A stretch of 18,958 nucleotides of DNA from Spirochaetales bacterium (lineage in GTDB: Bacteria; Spirochaetota; Spirochaetia; DSM-27196; PWMO01), in NCBI GenBank assembly GCA_007123465.1, contig SKLB01000243.1:1-18958 (forward strand). The letters are read 5' to 3'. Below the pieces are notes generated by a model. The model was given only the letters and a program-made list of their open reading frames with translations. It did no database searches and was not told the DNA's origin. Below are positions 1 to 6,835 of the stretch, in pieces. Position numbers and translations under genes: made by a program. Position 1 is the stretch's first letter. Every line of letters begins with the position of its first letter.

Positions 1-207
1 ACCGCGGCAACGCGCAATAATAATGGCTCGGCGGATAATATCTCATTTCGGCAGTATTTCGGGATCAGCAACGTCAGCCGAAGGCTGATGCTGTTCTACG
101 GAAGCGATGTTCTCAGCATCGAAAGCCGGCGCGGCCAGGGGACGGTGGTCTCAATAGCTATACCGCTGAACCGCACGGCGCTGCTCACTCCAGATTCTTC
201 GATCTGA
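1..207 (+). CDS. Sensor histidine kinase, C-terminal fragment (YesM/LytS type)
   Basis: Frame 1 is open from the window edge to a TGA at 205-207, giving the last 68 residues of a protein whose start lies outside. It contains GISNVSRRLMLFYG, then SIESRRGQGTVVSIAIPL. This is the end of the HATPase domain of YesM-type kinases, where 'GI.NV..RL...YG' is followed by a glycine-rich G2 box (here GQGT) and a final beta strand ending IP. Such kinases usually sense an extracellular signal and phosphorylate a YesN-type regulator. The only regulator seen nearby is the convergent gene at 185-1252, whose 3' end overlaps this one by 23 bp. Pairing the two is inference, since this gene may have its own partner to the left. 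Confidence 0.8.
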   Translation, partial: TAATRNNNGSADNISFRQYFGISNVSRRLMLFYGSDVLSIESRRGQGTVVSIAIPLNRTALLTPDSSI

Positions 208-1252
208 CGTAGGCCCTCGGCGAGAAGCCGGTTGTCTGGCGGAACAAGCGTGAGAAGTAGTGGGGATCTGCGTAGCCCACCATCCGGCCGGCTTCGGCCA
301 CGCTGCACTGTCCGGCCAGCAGCAGCTCTTTTGCCCGTTCAATCCGCCGCTCGGTGGCAAACTCCAGAAACTTCTTGCCGTAGCGTTCTTTGAATACCCG
401 ACTCAGATATTGCGGGGTCATTCCCAGGTGATCGGAGACCCGTTCCAGAGAAACCTCGTGCAGCGAGTGCGAGTCCAGATACCCGCTGACCTTGTGCAAC
501 AGCGACTGTTGGTCACGTGATTCGAAATCTCTGGCGATGTCGTTCAGCGAGGAGGAAAGCAGGGCAGTGATTTGCGCAGAGGTGGTGCATCCGCTGAGCT
601 GCTCAAAAAAGTCTCCTTTGATAGCCGGTACGCGTCCGTGTGGCAGTTTGGTCAACTCGCGCTGCAGAACAACGATAAACTCGATCACATGGCGGCGCAG
701 CGTGGCCAGCCCGGGATTGCCGCGCAGGAACAGCGCAACAACGGATTCAATATCACTCTGTGTTACTGTGGTTTCGTCCTCGCGGCCGAGCAGAGAAAGG
801 AAGCGCTTCTCCGCGTCGTGCGGGTAGGGGACGCCGGGGCTCTCGCCGCTGTCCGGCGGTGGCGAGGTACGGCGGCCGGCGTCGATTCTGCCGGTAATGC
901 GCGCAATCTCTTCGGCAAAATCCGACTCCCGCACCGGCTTCAGCAGGTAGCCGTCCAGCTGTAGTTGCACAGCCCGCTGCGCAAAAGCAAAACTGTCGTG
1001 CGCACTCACTACCAGGATGTGCCCGTCAGGATGCGCCTGCTGGATCTGTCGCGCGGCTTCGAGGCCGTTCATCCCCGGCATGTTGATGTCCATGATGACA
1101 ATGTCAGGCTTCAGTCTGGCAGCTATCTCCCTGGCGGATGCGGCGTTTTCTGCCTCTGCGCATACCTCTATCGATACTGGCAGTCTTGAGATCATCTTGC
1201 GCAAGGCATAACGCGCGAGGTCTTCGTCATCGACAATCAGCAGTGAATACAT
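185..1252 (-). CDS. YesN-type response regulator, receiver plus AraC-family HTH
   Basis: This 355-residue protein has an N-terminal receiver domain (about 1-120). Visible landmarks are acidic residues D8/D9, phospho-acceptor D55 in IVIMDINMPGMNG, S83 and K105 in YLLKPV. A variable linker follows, then a C-terminal AraC-type double helix-turn-helix (about 258-350) with VSDHLGMTPQYLSRVFKERYG and VGYADPHYFSRLFRQTTGFSP. This is the YesN layout, and such proteins typically activate sugar-transport operons. It is the last gene of the minus-strand operon, 18 nt behind the kinase-like gene, with an AGAGAAAA stretch before the ATG as a modest ribosome site. It probably controls this importer operon and could bind the direct repeats at 6658-6684. 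The phosphodonor is unknown: the co-transcribed kinase-like protein looks inert, and a true kinase converges from the other strand. Confidence 0.93.
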   Translation of the reverse strand: MYSLLIVDDEDLARYALRKMISRLPVSIEVCAEAENAASAREIAARLKPDIVIMDINMPGMNGLEAARQIQQAHPDGHILVVSAHDSFAFAQRAVQLQLDGYLLKPVRESDFAEEIARITGRIDAGRRTSPPPDSGESPGVPYPHDAEKRFLSLLGREDETTVTQSDIESVVALFLRGNPGLATLRRHVIEFIVVLQRELTKLPHGRVPAIKGDFFEQLSGCTTSAQITALLSSSLNDIARDFESRDQQSLLHKVSGYLDSHSLHEVSLERVSDHLGMTPQYLSRVFKERYGKKFLEFATERRIERAKELLLAGQCSVAEAGRMVGYADPHYFSRLFRQTTGFSPRAYVRSKNLE

Positions 1253-1270
1253 CGCTTTTCTCTACCGGCT

Positions 1271-1708
1271 TCAGGCAAGCGCCCGGACCGCCTCGGGGGT
1301 GGCTCTGCCTTGCGCGTACAACTCGCACTGCAGCGTTGGGCCCTCTCGCCTGAGCCGCAGCGTCACCGCCAGGCCGGCAGGCTGCCTGCCCGACGTGCTC
1401 TCAATATACTCATCCAGTACGTCGATGACCGCAAAGCGCGACACCAGAGCCTCTGCGGTTTCGCCTGTAGCTTCAAAATCAACCGTGAGGGAGAAAGGGC
1501 TACTGATCTGCTGGATCGAAACGTAGGCCTGGCAGGCGCGGATTTCATCCTTCAGGATTACCCTGTCCGCTTGTTGGGTAACGTAGCGGAAGAAGCGGTT
1601 CAAGTGTCCGATCAGCTCGTAGGATCCGGCCGCCTCTTCGGCGTACGCCAGTTCACCGGCGTGGGCGAGACTCAGGCTCAAGAACTCGTTCTTCCGCTGC
1701 TCGGTCAT
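1271..1708 (-). CDS. Degenerate histidine-kinase-like protein (145 aa)
   Basis: The start is the ATG at 1708, one base after the TGA of the upstream UROD-like gene (TGAAATG), which suggests translational coupling. The open frame runs further upstream, but that part lies inside the UROD-like gene and reads as shadow sequence. Residues 34-68 (GHLNRFFRYV, then VILKDEIRACQAYVSIQQ) match the second half of the His_kinase domain of YesM/LytS kinases ('LS.LLRY...V.L.EEL....YL.IQ'). The phospho-acceptor motif PHFLYN is missing. The stretch that should be the ATP-binding N box (VENAI.HG) reads VIDVLDEYIES, and no G boxes follow before the stop. It therefore seems unable to bind ATP or autophosphorylate. 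It may be a pseudokinase adaptor for the YesN-type regulator encoded next, or decayed. The gene is clearly coding in composition and position; the role is inferred. Confidence 0.72.
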   Translation of the reverse strand: MTEQRKNEFLSLSLAHAGELAYAEEAAGSYELIGHLNRFFRYVTQQADRVILKDEIRACQAYVSIQQISSPFSLTVDFEATGETAEALVSRFAVIDVLDEYIESTSGRQPAGLAVTLRLRREGPTLQCELYAQGRATPEAVRALA

Positions 1709-1709
1709 T

Positions 1710-2879
1710 TCAACGATAGACACCGTGCTCCCGCAGGGTCTCCCACATCGCCATGAAGTTCTGCGGTGGTACATCGCTCTGCACGTTATGAACCGACGCA
1801 AACACAAAGCCTCCGCCGGGGGCCAGGTCGTCAATCCGCCGCTTGACCTCGTCACGCACCTGTTGCGGCGTCCCGAACGGCAGGATCTGCTGGGTGTCGA
1901 CCCCACCACCCCAGAACGTGATTTCCTTGCCGAACTCTCGTTTCAGCTCGCTGGTGTCCATACCGTCGGCGTTGACCTGAACCGGGTTCAGAATGTCGAC
2001 CCCCTCTTCGATAAGATACGGAATCAGCGGTTTCACCGCGCCGCAGCTATGGTAGAAGATATACACTTTGCGTGCGGCCTTCTTCTTCACATAGTCGAAC
2101 AGACGCTTATGATAGGGGTGGACCATCTTCTTGTAAAGGTCAACCGAGCAGAGCAGGCTGCTCTGGGTGGCCAGATCGTCGGCCTCGGACATTATCAGTA
2201 CGTTGTCTCCAACGGCATCCAGCGCGTTGCCCCAGTACTCCATCTTCAGCTCCGTGATCTTGTTCATCAGAGCGTGAGCGTAGGATTCGTTTGTCAGCAT
2301 GTCCATGAAGAACTTCTCGAATCCGGACATCCACAGGGCGGTCTCCCAGATACCCGCGTACTGGCGGCCGAGGATGTAGGCCTTCTTCTGTTCGTGGACG
2401 TAGCGGTCGGCGGATTGCTTGAGAGCGACGTAGCGGGCAGGGTCGGACGGGTCCGGCCAGGGGAACCGTTCGAGATCTGCCGCTGTCTCGGCTGCTTTCA
2501 GCGGTTGATCAGCCATGTCAAAGTAGTGCCCACCGCTGGCGGGCATCTTCCACTCGATGCCCCACTCGTCGGTCATGCTGTAGTAGTCGCCGTCGATTGC
2601 CGGCGCTTTGGCGAGACCGGGACTGGAAGGCGGCTGAGGGTCAACACATCCTACGTCGGTCTTGAGATACGCAGCGGCATCGTCGTCGATTCGCGCCAGC
2701 TGCTGCATGGCGTCCTGAATCTGAATCTCGCGCTCGGGCAGCCCGAGGTAATTGCGCAGTTTGGAGTAGCAGTGGCGGTTCATACCGGTCAGCACGCTGC
2801 CGCCGAGATCAAACGGTACCCGATCCGGTTCCCGGTGTTCCAGGGCTGCCTTCACTCGTTCAAAGCTGGTCATTTCCAT
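1710..2879 (-). CDS. Uroporphyrinogen decarboxylase (UROD/MtaA) superfamily protein of unknown substrate
   Basis: This 389-residue protein belongs to the UROD/MtaA superfamily (PF01208), a TIM-barrel family that includes HemE and cobamide or corrinoid methyltransferases. It shows FYHSCGAVKPLIPYLIEEGV with a His-x-Cys pair (H277, C279), then VDILNPVQ, FWGGGVDTQ, LAPGGGF and VPPQNFMAMWETL. The N-terminal porphyrin-binding RQAGR motif of HemE is absent, so it is unlikely to be the heme enzyme. The third zinc-ligand cysteine of MtaA (in a PGCG-like context) is replaced by PGGG. I chose the ATG at 2879 because AAGGA lies 8 nt upstream; the ATG at 2888 directly abuts AAGG and the ATG at 2873 is also possible. 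It sits 11 nt after the permease in a sugar-import operon, suggesting it acts on the imported compound or on a derived methyl group, but the substrate cannot be read from sequence. Confidence 0.85.
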   Translation of the reverse strand: MEMTSFERVKAALEHREPDRVPFDLGGSVLTGMNRHCYSKLRNYLGLPEREIQIQDAMQQLARIDDDAAAYLKTDVGCVDPQPPSSPGLAKAPAIDGDYYSMTDEWGIEWKMPASGGHYFDMADQPLKAAETAADLERFPWPDPSDPARYVALKQSADRYVHEQKKAYILGRQYAGIWETALWMSGFEKFFMDMLTNESYAHALMNKITELKMEYWGNALDAVGDNVLIMSEADDLATQSSLLCSVDLYKKMVHPYHKRLFDYVKKKAARKVYIFYHSCGAVKPLIPYLIEEGVDILNPVQVNADGMDTSELKREFGKEITFWGGGVDTQQILPFGTPQQVRDEVKRRIDDLAPGGGFVFASVHNVQSDVPPQNFMAMWETLREHGVYR

Positions 2880-2890
2880 ACTTTCCATCC

Positions 2891-3886
2891 TTATTGCGTT
2901 GTCTTTCTTGCCAACCGAAACCGCGGCAGGACCAGCTGGCCCTCGTTCTTGAGTTTGCCCAGGCGGTCGATGACTACTGCAGTCAGTAGCGTTGCCCCAA
3001 CAACAAAGGTCTGCCAGTAGACACTCACGCCCAGCAGATTCAGCGCGTTGAGAATCAGCCCCATCAACAGAATCCCGAGGAAAGACCCCAGCACCGATCC
3101 TTCGCCTCCCTGCAGGCTGGCACCACCGATAATCACCGCAGTAATGACCCGCAGCTCCATTCCCGTACCGGCAGTGACCGATGCCGCGCCCAGGCGCGAG
3201 GTCATCACAACCCCGGCAACAGCGGCAAAAAGTCCTGTCAGCACGTAGGAGAGCATCTTCAGCCGGTCAACGCGGATTCCGGACAGCCGTGCCGCCTTTT
3301 CGTTACCCCCGATATAGTAGAACTGGCGAAAGAAGCGCGAGTTTCGCAGTAACAGATCCCCCAGTACAATCAACACCAGCGCGATGATGATCGGAGTCTG
3401 TACTCCGAAGAAGCGTGGCTGGCCGATGGCGCGAAAGCTGTGTGGCAGACCGGCCAGGTTCTGTCCGCCGGTGATAATCAGGGTCAGACCGCGGTACAGG
3501 CTCAGTCCGGAAAGCGTTGTGACAAACGGGTTGAGGCCAACTTTGGCTACAAAGAAACCGTTGATCAGTCCGATTATCGCTCCAAAGCTCAAGCCGATAA
3601 GAACCGCAAAAACAACCGGCATACCCATGCGCAGGAAGGTGGCCGTGGTTGCACTGGTGAACGCCAGCACCGATCCAACCGACATATCGAATCCGCCGGA
3701 GACCATCAGGTTGGTCATTGCCACTACTACAATCGCCTCAATGGAAAGTCCCAGCAGCAACGCCAGTATGTTCCCGGTAGTAAGAAAATGGGGAGACGAG
3801 AAGGTCATTGCTACCGCAACAACGGCCACAATTACAAAGATCATGAACTCCCGCTGCCGCGCTACGCGTGCTATCCACTCTTTCAT
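2891..3886 (-). CDS. Sugar ABC transporter permease (RbsC-like)
   Basis: This 331-residue, strongly hydrophobic protein is of the BPD_transp_2 / RbsC type, with roughly eight to ten membrane segments. Family hallmarks are VSGGFDMSVGSV (usually GGIDLSVGS) near residues 63-74 and the cytoplasmic coupling loop YYIGGNEKAARLSGIRVDRLK. It would form, probably as a dimer, the inner-membrane channel for a pentose, hexose or related compound. Its ATG overlaps the stop of the ATPase gene by 4 bp (ATGA), so the two are translationally coupled; GGAGG lies 9 nt before the start. Substrate identity cannot be inferred from the permease. Confidence 0.95.
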   Translation of the reverse strand: MKEWIARVARQREFMIFVIVAVVAVAMTFSSPHFLTTGNILALLLGLSIEAIVVVAMTNLMVSGGFDMSVGSVLAFTSATTATFLRMGMPVVFAVLIGLSFGAIIGLINGFFVAKVGLNPFVTTLSGLSLYRGLTLIITGGQNLAGLPHSFRAIGQPRFFGVQTPIIIALVLIVLGDLLLRNSRFFRQFYYIGGNEKAARLSGIRVDRLKMLSYVLTGLFAAVAGVVMTSRLGAASVTAGTGMELRVITAVIIGGASLQGGEGSVLGSFLGILLMGLILNALNLLGVSVYWQTFVVGATLLTAVVIDRLGKLKNEGQLVLPRFRLARKTTQ

Positions 3887-5412
3887 TCTTCACAGCCTCC
3901 ATCTGCTGACAGTGATCCTGCAGCCATAGCGATCACTTTCTCTTCAGTTGCGTCTTTGCCATCGATCTGCCCGACGATTCGTCCCGACTGCATCACCACG
4001 ATACGGTCGCTTACTCCAAGGATCTCCATCAGGTCGGATGAAATCATGATGATTCCCACACCCTGGCGTGCGAGATTGCGCAGTAGCGCATATATCTCAC
4101 TTTTTGCACCCACATCCACGCCTCGGGTGGGCTCATCGACAATCAGTAGCCTGGGATTGATGCCAAACCAGGCCCCAACCAGCACCTTCTGCTGATTGCC
4201 CCCGGACAGGAACTTGAGTTCCTGGTCAACGCTGCGTGAAACAATCCGGTAATCCTTGACGCGGGCACGTGAGAACTCGTTAACCTTTGATTCCTGGATG
4301 AATGGCGTGTTACCGGTGAAGTCCGACAGGTGATTGGCGATCAGGTTGGCCTTGATACTGAAGTTCAGGAACAACCCCTGCGACTTGCGATCTTCACTGA
4401 GATAGCCGACCCGTCTGGCTATTGCATCCTGCGGTCTTCTGATCGATAACGGCTTGCCGTCCATATAGAGCTCGCCGGATTCAATCGGTTCAGCGCCAAA
4501 GATGGCACGGCCAACTTCGGTTCTTCCTGCACCCACAAGCCCCGAGAAACCGACTATCTCGCCGCTGTGAACCGAGAAACTCACATTCTTGAAATCGTCG
4601 CCACGACTTATGTTTCTGGCTTCAAACAGCACGTCACCGATCGCATCGGCCGGTGCGCGCACGCCGTACATATTGTCAATCTTTCTTCCCACCATGTTGG
4701 TGATCAGGAATTCCTCGTCGATGTCCTTTACTGCGGCGTCGCAGACCTTCCTGCCGTCACGCAGCACCGTTACGGAGTCCGCGATACGGAAAACCTCTGC
4801 GAGGTGGTGCGATATATAGATGAACGAAATACCTCGTTGCTGTTTGAGCCGTTTGATGTTCACAAAGAGCTGCTCAACCTCGGTCTCGGTAAGCGAGGAA
4901 GTCGGCTCATCCAGGATCAGCACTTTAGGATTGACGGACATTGCCTTCAGAATCTCCACCACCTGCTGGTTGGAGATCGAGAGATCCTTGACCAGTGTAG
5001 ACGGATCGAGGCAGTCAAGTTCGAAAAGCTTGAGCATATCGCTTGTATCGCGTTGCAGCTTCTTGCGGTCGAGCATCCCGAAGCGGTTCACCGGTTGGCG
5101 ATTTGCAAAGACGTTCTCGGCAATGCTCAGCGACGGAACCAGGCTGAGCTCCTGGAAAACGATGCTGATGCCCTGCACGTTGGCATCGTGCGGTGAAGCA
5201 AGCGAAACCGGCCGGCCGTCGATCAGTATCGTACCGGCATCGGGTTTGTGAATCGCACCCAGGGTCAGCATGAGTGTACTCTTGCCGGCTCCGTTTTCGC
5301 CCACCAGTGCGTGCACCTCACCGGTTTTCAGCTGGAGATCCACGCCGTCAAGCGCCCGGACTCCCGGAAAGGTTTTCACCATCCCACGCGCTTCCAAGAT
5401 GTAATCCGCCAT
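3883..5412 (-). CDS. Sugar ABC transporter ATPase with two nucleotide-binding domains (RbsA/MglA-like)
   Basis: This 509-residue protein has two fused ATPase domains, the RbsA/MglA/AraG plan. Domain 1 has Walker A GENGAGKST (38-46), an unusual signature LSISNQQ (144-150), Walker B VLILDEPTSSL and H-loop SHH (201-203). Domain 2 has a degenerate Walker A, GLVGAGRTE (about 291-299, K replaced by R), signature LSGGNQQ (402-408) and VDEPTRGVDVGAK. One normal and one degenerate site is usual for this family. The start at 5412 is set by AGAGGAG just upstream (spacing about 4); the longer open frame to 5466 would begin inside the intergenic hairpin. It follows the binding-protein gene after 97 nt and overlaps the permease start by 4 bp. 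It energises uptake through the adjacent permease. Confidence 0.95.
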   Translation of the reverse strand: MADYILEARGMVKTFPGVRALDGVDLQLKTGEVHALVGENGAGKSTLMLTLGAIHKPDAGTILIDGRPVSLASPHDANVQGISIVFQELSLVPSLSIAENVFANRQPVNRFGMLDRKKLQRDTSDMLKLFELDCLDPSTLVKDLSISNQQVVEILKAMSVNPKVLILDEPTSSLTETEVEQLFVNIKRLKQQRGISFIYISHHLAEVFRIADSVTVLRDGRKVCDAAVKDIDEEFLITNMVGRKIDNMYGVRAPADAIGDVLFEARNISRGDDFKNVSFSVHSGEIVGFSGLVGAGRTEVGRAIFGAEPIESGELYMDGKPLSIRRPQDAIARRVGYLSEDRKSQGLFLNFSIKANLIANHLSDFTGNTPFIQESKVNEFSRARVKDYRIVSRSVDQELKFLSGGNQQKVLVGAWFGINPRLLIVDEPTRGVDVGAKSEIYALLRNLARQGVGIIMISSDLMEILGVSDRIVVMQSGRIVGQIDGKDATEEKVIAMAAGSLSADGGCEE

Positions 5413-5448
5413 CGGGCTCCTCTGCTCTTGTTCCTGGTATAGAAAGGG

Positions 5449-5480
5449 CCCCGCCGTGGCCCGCAAGGTCCACAGCGGGG
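5449..5480 (-). promoter_or_regulatory. Intercistronic stem-loop between binding-protein and ATPase genes
   Basis: CCCCGCCGTGG (5449-5459) and CCACAGCGGGG (5470-5480) form a 10-pair stem with a single C/A mismatch around a 10-nt loop. It lies in the 97-nt gap between the stop of the binding-protein gene and the ATPase start. On the transcribed strand it is followed by CCCTTTCTATACC, which is not a convincing U-run, so it is more likely an RNA-stabilising or attenuating hairpin than a full terminator. Hairpins in this position are known in other binding-protein operons to keep binding-protein levels above those of the membrane components. Confidence 0.6.
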
Positions 5481-5509
5481 AGTCTCAAGCTAATCTTGGT
5501 CAGGTCAAA

Positions 5510-6508
5510 TCAGCGTACGAAATACTGATAGTTGCTCGAGTCAACAACGATAACGCCGGTATCCACCATCTCGGGAATGCCCAGCACGCCGGCTGAGGCG
5601 TTGTCCGACGAGATCGCCACGTTGGAGTTGTTGAGATTATACAAGATCTGGGTTGCGTAGTAGGGCATCAGGGCGGTCTGCTGTGCTATTGACGCCGAGA
5701 TGATGCCTTCTTCAATAGCCTCCAGCACCTCGTTGCCGCGATCCATGGAAATGATCTTGACTTCTCCCACTTTTCCGGCTTCGCGGACCGCGGTAGCTGC
5801 TCCTGAACCGCCGGCAGCTTCAACGCAGCCGAAGGCTGCGAGATCCGGGTATCGCTGCAGCAGTGTTGCCGCAGCTTGCGCGGCCACAATCGGATCGCTC
5901 TGCGTATCGGCAATCTGGACGATCTCGATTCCCGGGTATTCCGACAGTGCAGCACGGTAACCGGCGATCCGTTCCTCCAGGTTGGACTGCCCCGGCTTGG
6001 TCAGTAGCGCAATCTTGCCGCTACCGCCGATCAGATCTGCCATGGCGTTTCCACCGGTGAAGCCGGCGTTGAAGTTTCCAGTTCCCACAAACGCCAGACG
6101 ATTTGACGTAGGAAGGTCGGCGTCAACGGTAACCACCGGGATTCCTTCTTCAATCGCTTTGTCAACAATGGCATCCAGTGAAGGCTCAAAGCCTACCACA
6201 ACAATACCGTTGGGCCGCCGTGCAATGGCCTGCTCAAAAGCAGAGATCATCGCGTTCATGTCGTATTCCGCCGGGCCGACGTACTCGGTTCGCACGCCGA
6301 GTTCTTCGCCTACCATTCTCATTCCAAGCTGATGATCGTAGAAGTAATCTATGTTACTCAACGCCGAAACCTGGATGTAGAGCTGGTCCATTCTGCTTTC
6401 AGCGGTTTCCGCCCCGGTCTGGTTCTGCGCCGGCTCGGCGGGACCGCCGCACGAGATCAAGGCCGCCAACGTCACAAGCACTGTGACAATTACAATTGCT
6501 TTCTTCAT
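5510..6508 (-). CDS. Sugar ABC transporter substrate-binding lipoprotein (RbsB-like)
   Basis: This 332-residue protein has a lipoprotein signal: MKKA, a hydrophobic stretch, then lipobox LISC with C20 as the lipidated cysteine. The rest is a type I periplasmic-binding fold of the Peripla_BP_4 / RbsB group. It shows ISAFEQAIARRPNGIVVVGF, AIEEGIPVVTVDADLPTSNR, VGTGNFNAG and IISMDRGNEVLEAIEEG, the usual order in ribose/galactose-type receptors. It would capture a sugar outside the inner membrane and hand it to the permease. The start at 6508 is supported by AAAGGAG about 6 nt upstream. It is the first gene of the six-gene minus-strand operon; a promoter and possible regulator sites lie in the 327-bp region upstream. 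The ligand cannot be deduced. Confidence 0.95.
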   Translation of the reverse strand: MKKAIVIVTVLVTLAALISCGGPAEPAQNQTGAETAESRMDQLYIQVSALSNIDYFYDHQLGMRMVGEELGVRTEYVGPAEYDMNAMISAFEQAIARRPNGIVVVGFEPSLDAIVDKAIEEGIPVVTVDADLPTSNRLAFVGTGNFNAGFTGGNAMADLIGGSGKIALLTKPGQSNLEERIAGYRAALSEYPGIEIVQIADTQSDPIVAAQAAATLLQRYPDLAAFGCVEAAGGSGAATAVREAGKVGEVKIISMDRGNEVLEAIEEGIISASIAQQTALMPYYATQILYNLNNSNVAISSDNASAGVLGIPEMVDTGVIVVDSSNYQYFVR

Positions 6509-6565
6509 TCTGCTCTCCTTTTGCCGTCTTACGGGTCAATATGCTGCTGCAAGTGTAGCACCCTC

Positions 6566-6585
6566 CCGGCAACCTGGTTAGCCGG
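6566..6585. repeat. Near-palindrome in the leader of the importer operon
   Basis: CCGGCAACC and GGTTAGCCGG flank a central T; they are complementary except for one extra base. A one-base loop makes an RNA hairpin awkward, so a protein-binding site is the more natural reading. It lies about 58 nt upstream of the binding-protein start codon, downstream of the candidate promoter, where a repressor could act as a roadblock. No regulator can be assigned. Confidence 0.35.
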
Positions 6586-6641
6586 AACATTTTGTGAAAT
6601 CGATGATCTTGTTGGGCTTGCCTGCCGCTGATAACAGCGCT

Positions 6642-6671
6642 ACTATTGCCGAGGCCGGTTAATTTTGTCAA
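6642..6671 (-). promoter_or_regulatory. Candidate sigma-70 promoter for the importer operon
   Basis: On the minus strand a perfect -35 hexamer TTGACA (6666-6671) is followed after 18 bp by AATAGT (6642-6647), a four-of-six match to the -10 hexamer. Transcription would begin near 6634 and leave a leader of about 125 nt. An alternative extended -10, TGCTACACT, lies closer to the gene (about 6551-6560 on the plus strand) but has a poor -35. Confidence 0.35.
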
Positions 6672-6684
6672 CTTCTTGTTAATT
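6658..6684. repeat. GTTAATT direct repeats spaced 20 bp, possible YesN-type regulator sites
   Basis: GTTAATT occurs at 6658-6664 and again at 6678-6684, exactly 20 bp apart, or about two helical turns. The pair brackets the TTGACA at 6666-6671. AraC-family proteins commonly bind direct repeats with about this spacing near the -35 element. The operon's own YesN-type regulator is therefore a natural candidate binder, but the motif is short and AT-rich. Confidence 0.35.
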
Positions 6685-6751
6685 CCATCACCATTCTGCC
6701 GGTTGTTGCAGAAAACAACACGCCGCCGCCTGCAGACGCGGCAGGCAGAAG

Positions 6752-6780
6752 TAGACCGAATCCGCAGGTTTTCGTATATT
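6752..6780 (+). promoter_or_regulatory. Candidate sigma-70 promoter for mltF
   Basis: TAGACC (6752-6757, four of six) and TATATT (6775-6780, five of six) are separated by 17 bp. Transcription would start near 6787, giving a leader of about 49 nt before the mltF start at 6836. No other good match lies between it and the gene. Confidence 0.45.
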
Positions 6781-6835
6781 ACACAAAAAGATGCAGGCCG
6801 CCTGGGCCTGATGCGGTATTCCACAAAGTTCTGCT

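Larger units (their letters stand above)
6509..6835. other. Divergent intergenic region (327 bp)
   Basis: No open frame here looks coding. The region separates the minus-strand importer operon from the plus-strand mltF gene. From left to right it holds the binding-protein ribosome site (about 6515), a near-palindrome at 6566-6585, a candidate minus-strand promoter at 6642-6671, 7-bp direct repeats at 6658-6684, a short inverted repeat GCCTGC/GCAGGC at 6728-6746, and a candidate plus-strand promoter at 6752-6780. Each is weak alone; together they suggest a regulated divergent promoter region. Confidence 0.6.

Noticed and set aside
1709..1909. N-terminal extension of the kinase-like gene to 1909
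   Set aside because: The extra 67 residues are Arg/Cys-rich, lie wholly inside the UROD-like gene, and the ATG at 1708 sits right after that gene's stop.
1710..2888. Assignment of the UROD-like gene as hemE
   Set aside because: The N-terminal RQAGR porphyrin-binding motif is missing and the context is sugar transport, not heme synthesis.
1725..3020. 431-codon plus-strand open frame antisense to the UROD-like gene
   Set aside because: It lies opposite a well-recognised gene, has no recognisable domain, and arises from GC-rich codon use on the other strand.
5449..5480. Intrinsic transcription terminator
   Set aside because: The hairpin is strong but is followed by CCCTTTCTATACC, not a run of T, and the downstream genes need to be transcribed.
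6728..6746. GCCTGC/GCAGGC inverted repeat as a terminator or operator
   Set aside because: The arms are only 6 bp, there is no T-run, and it lies upstream of the candidate mltF promoter; such repeats are frequent by chance in GC-rich DNA.
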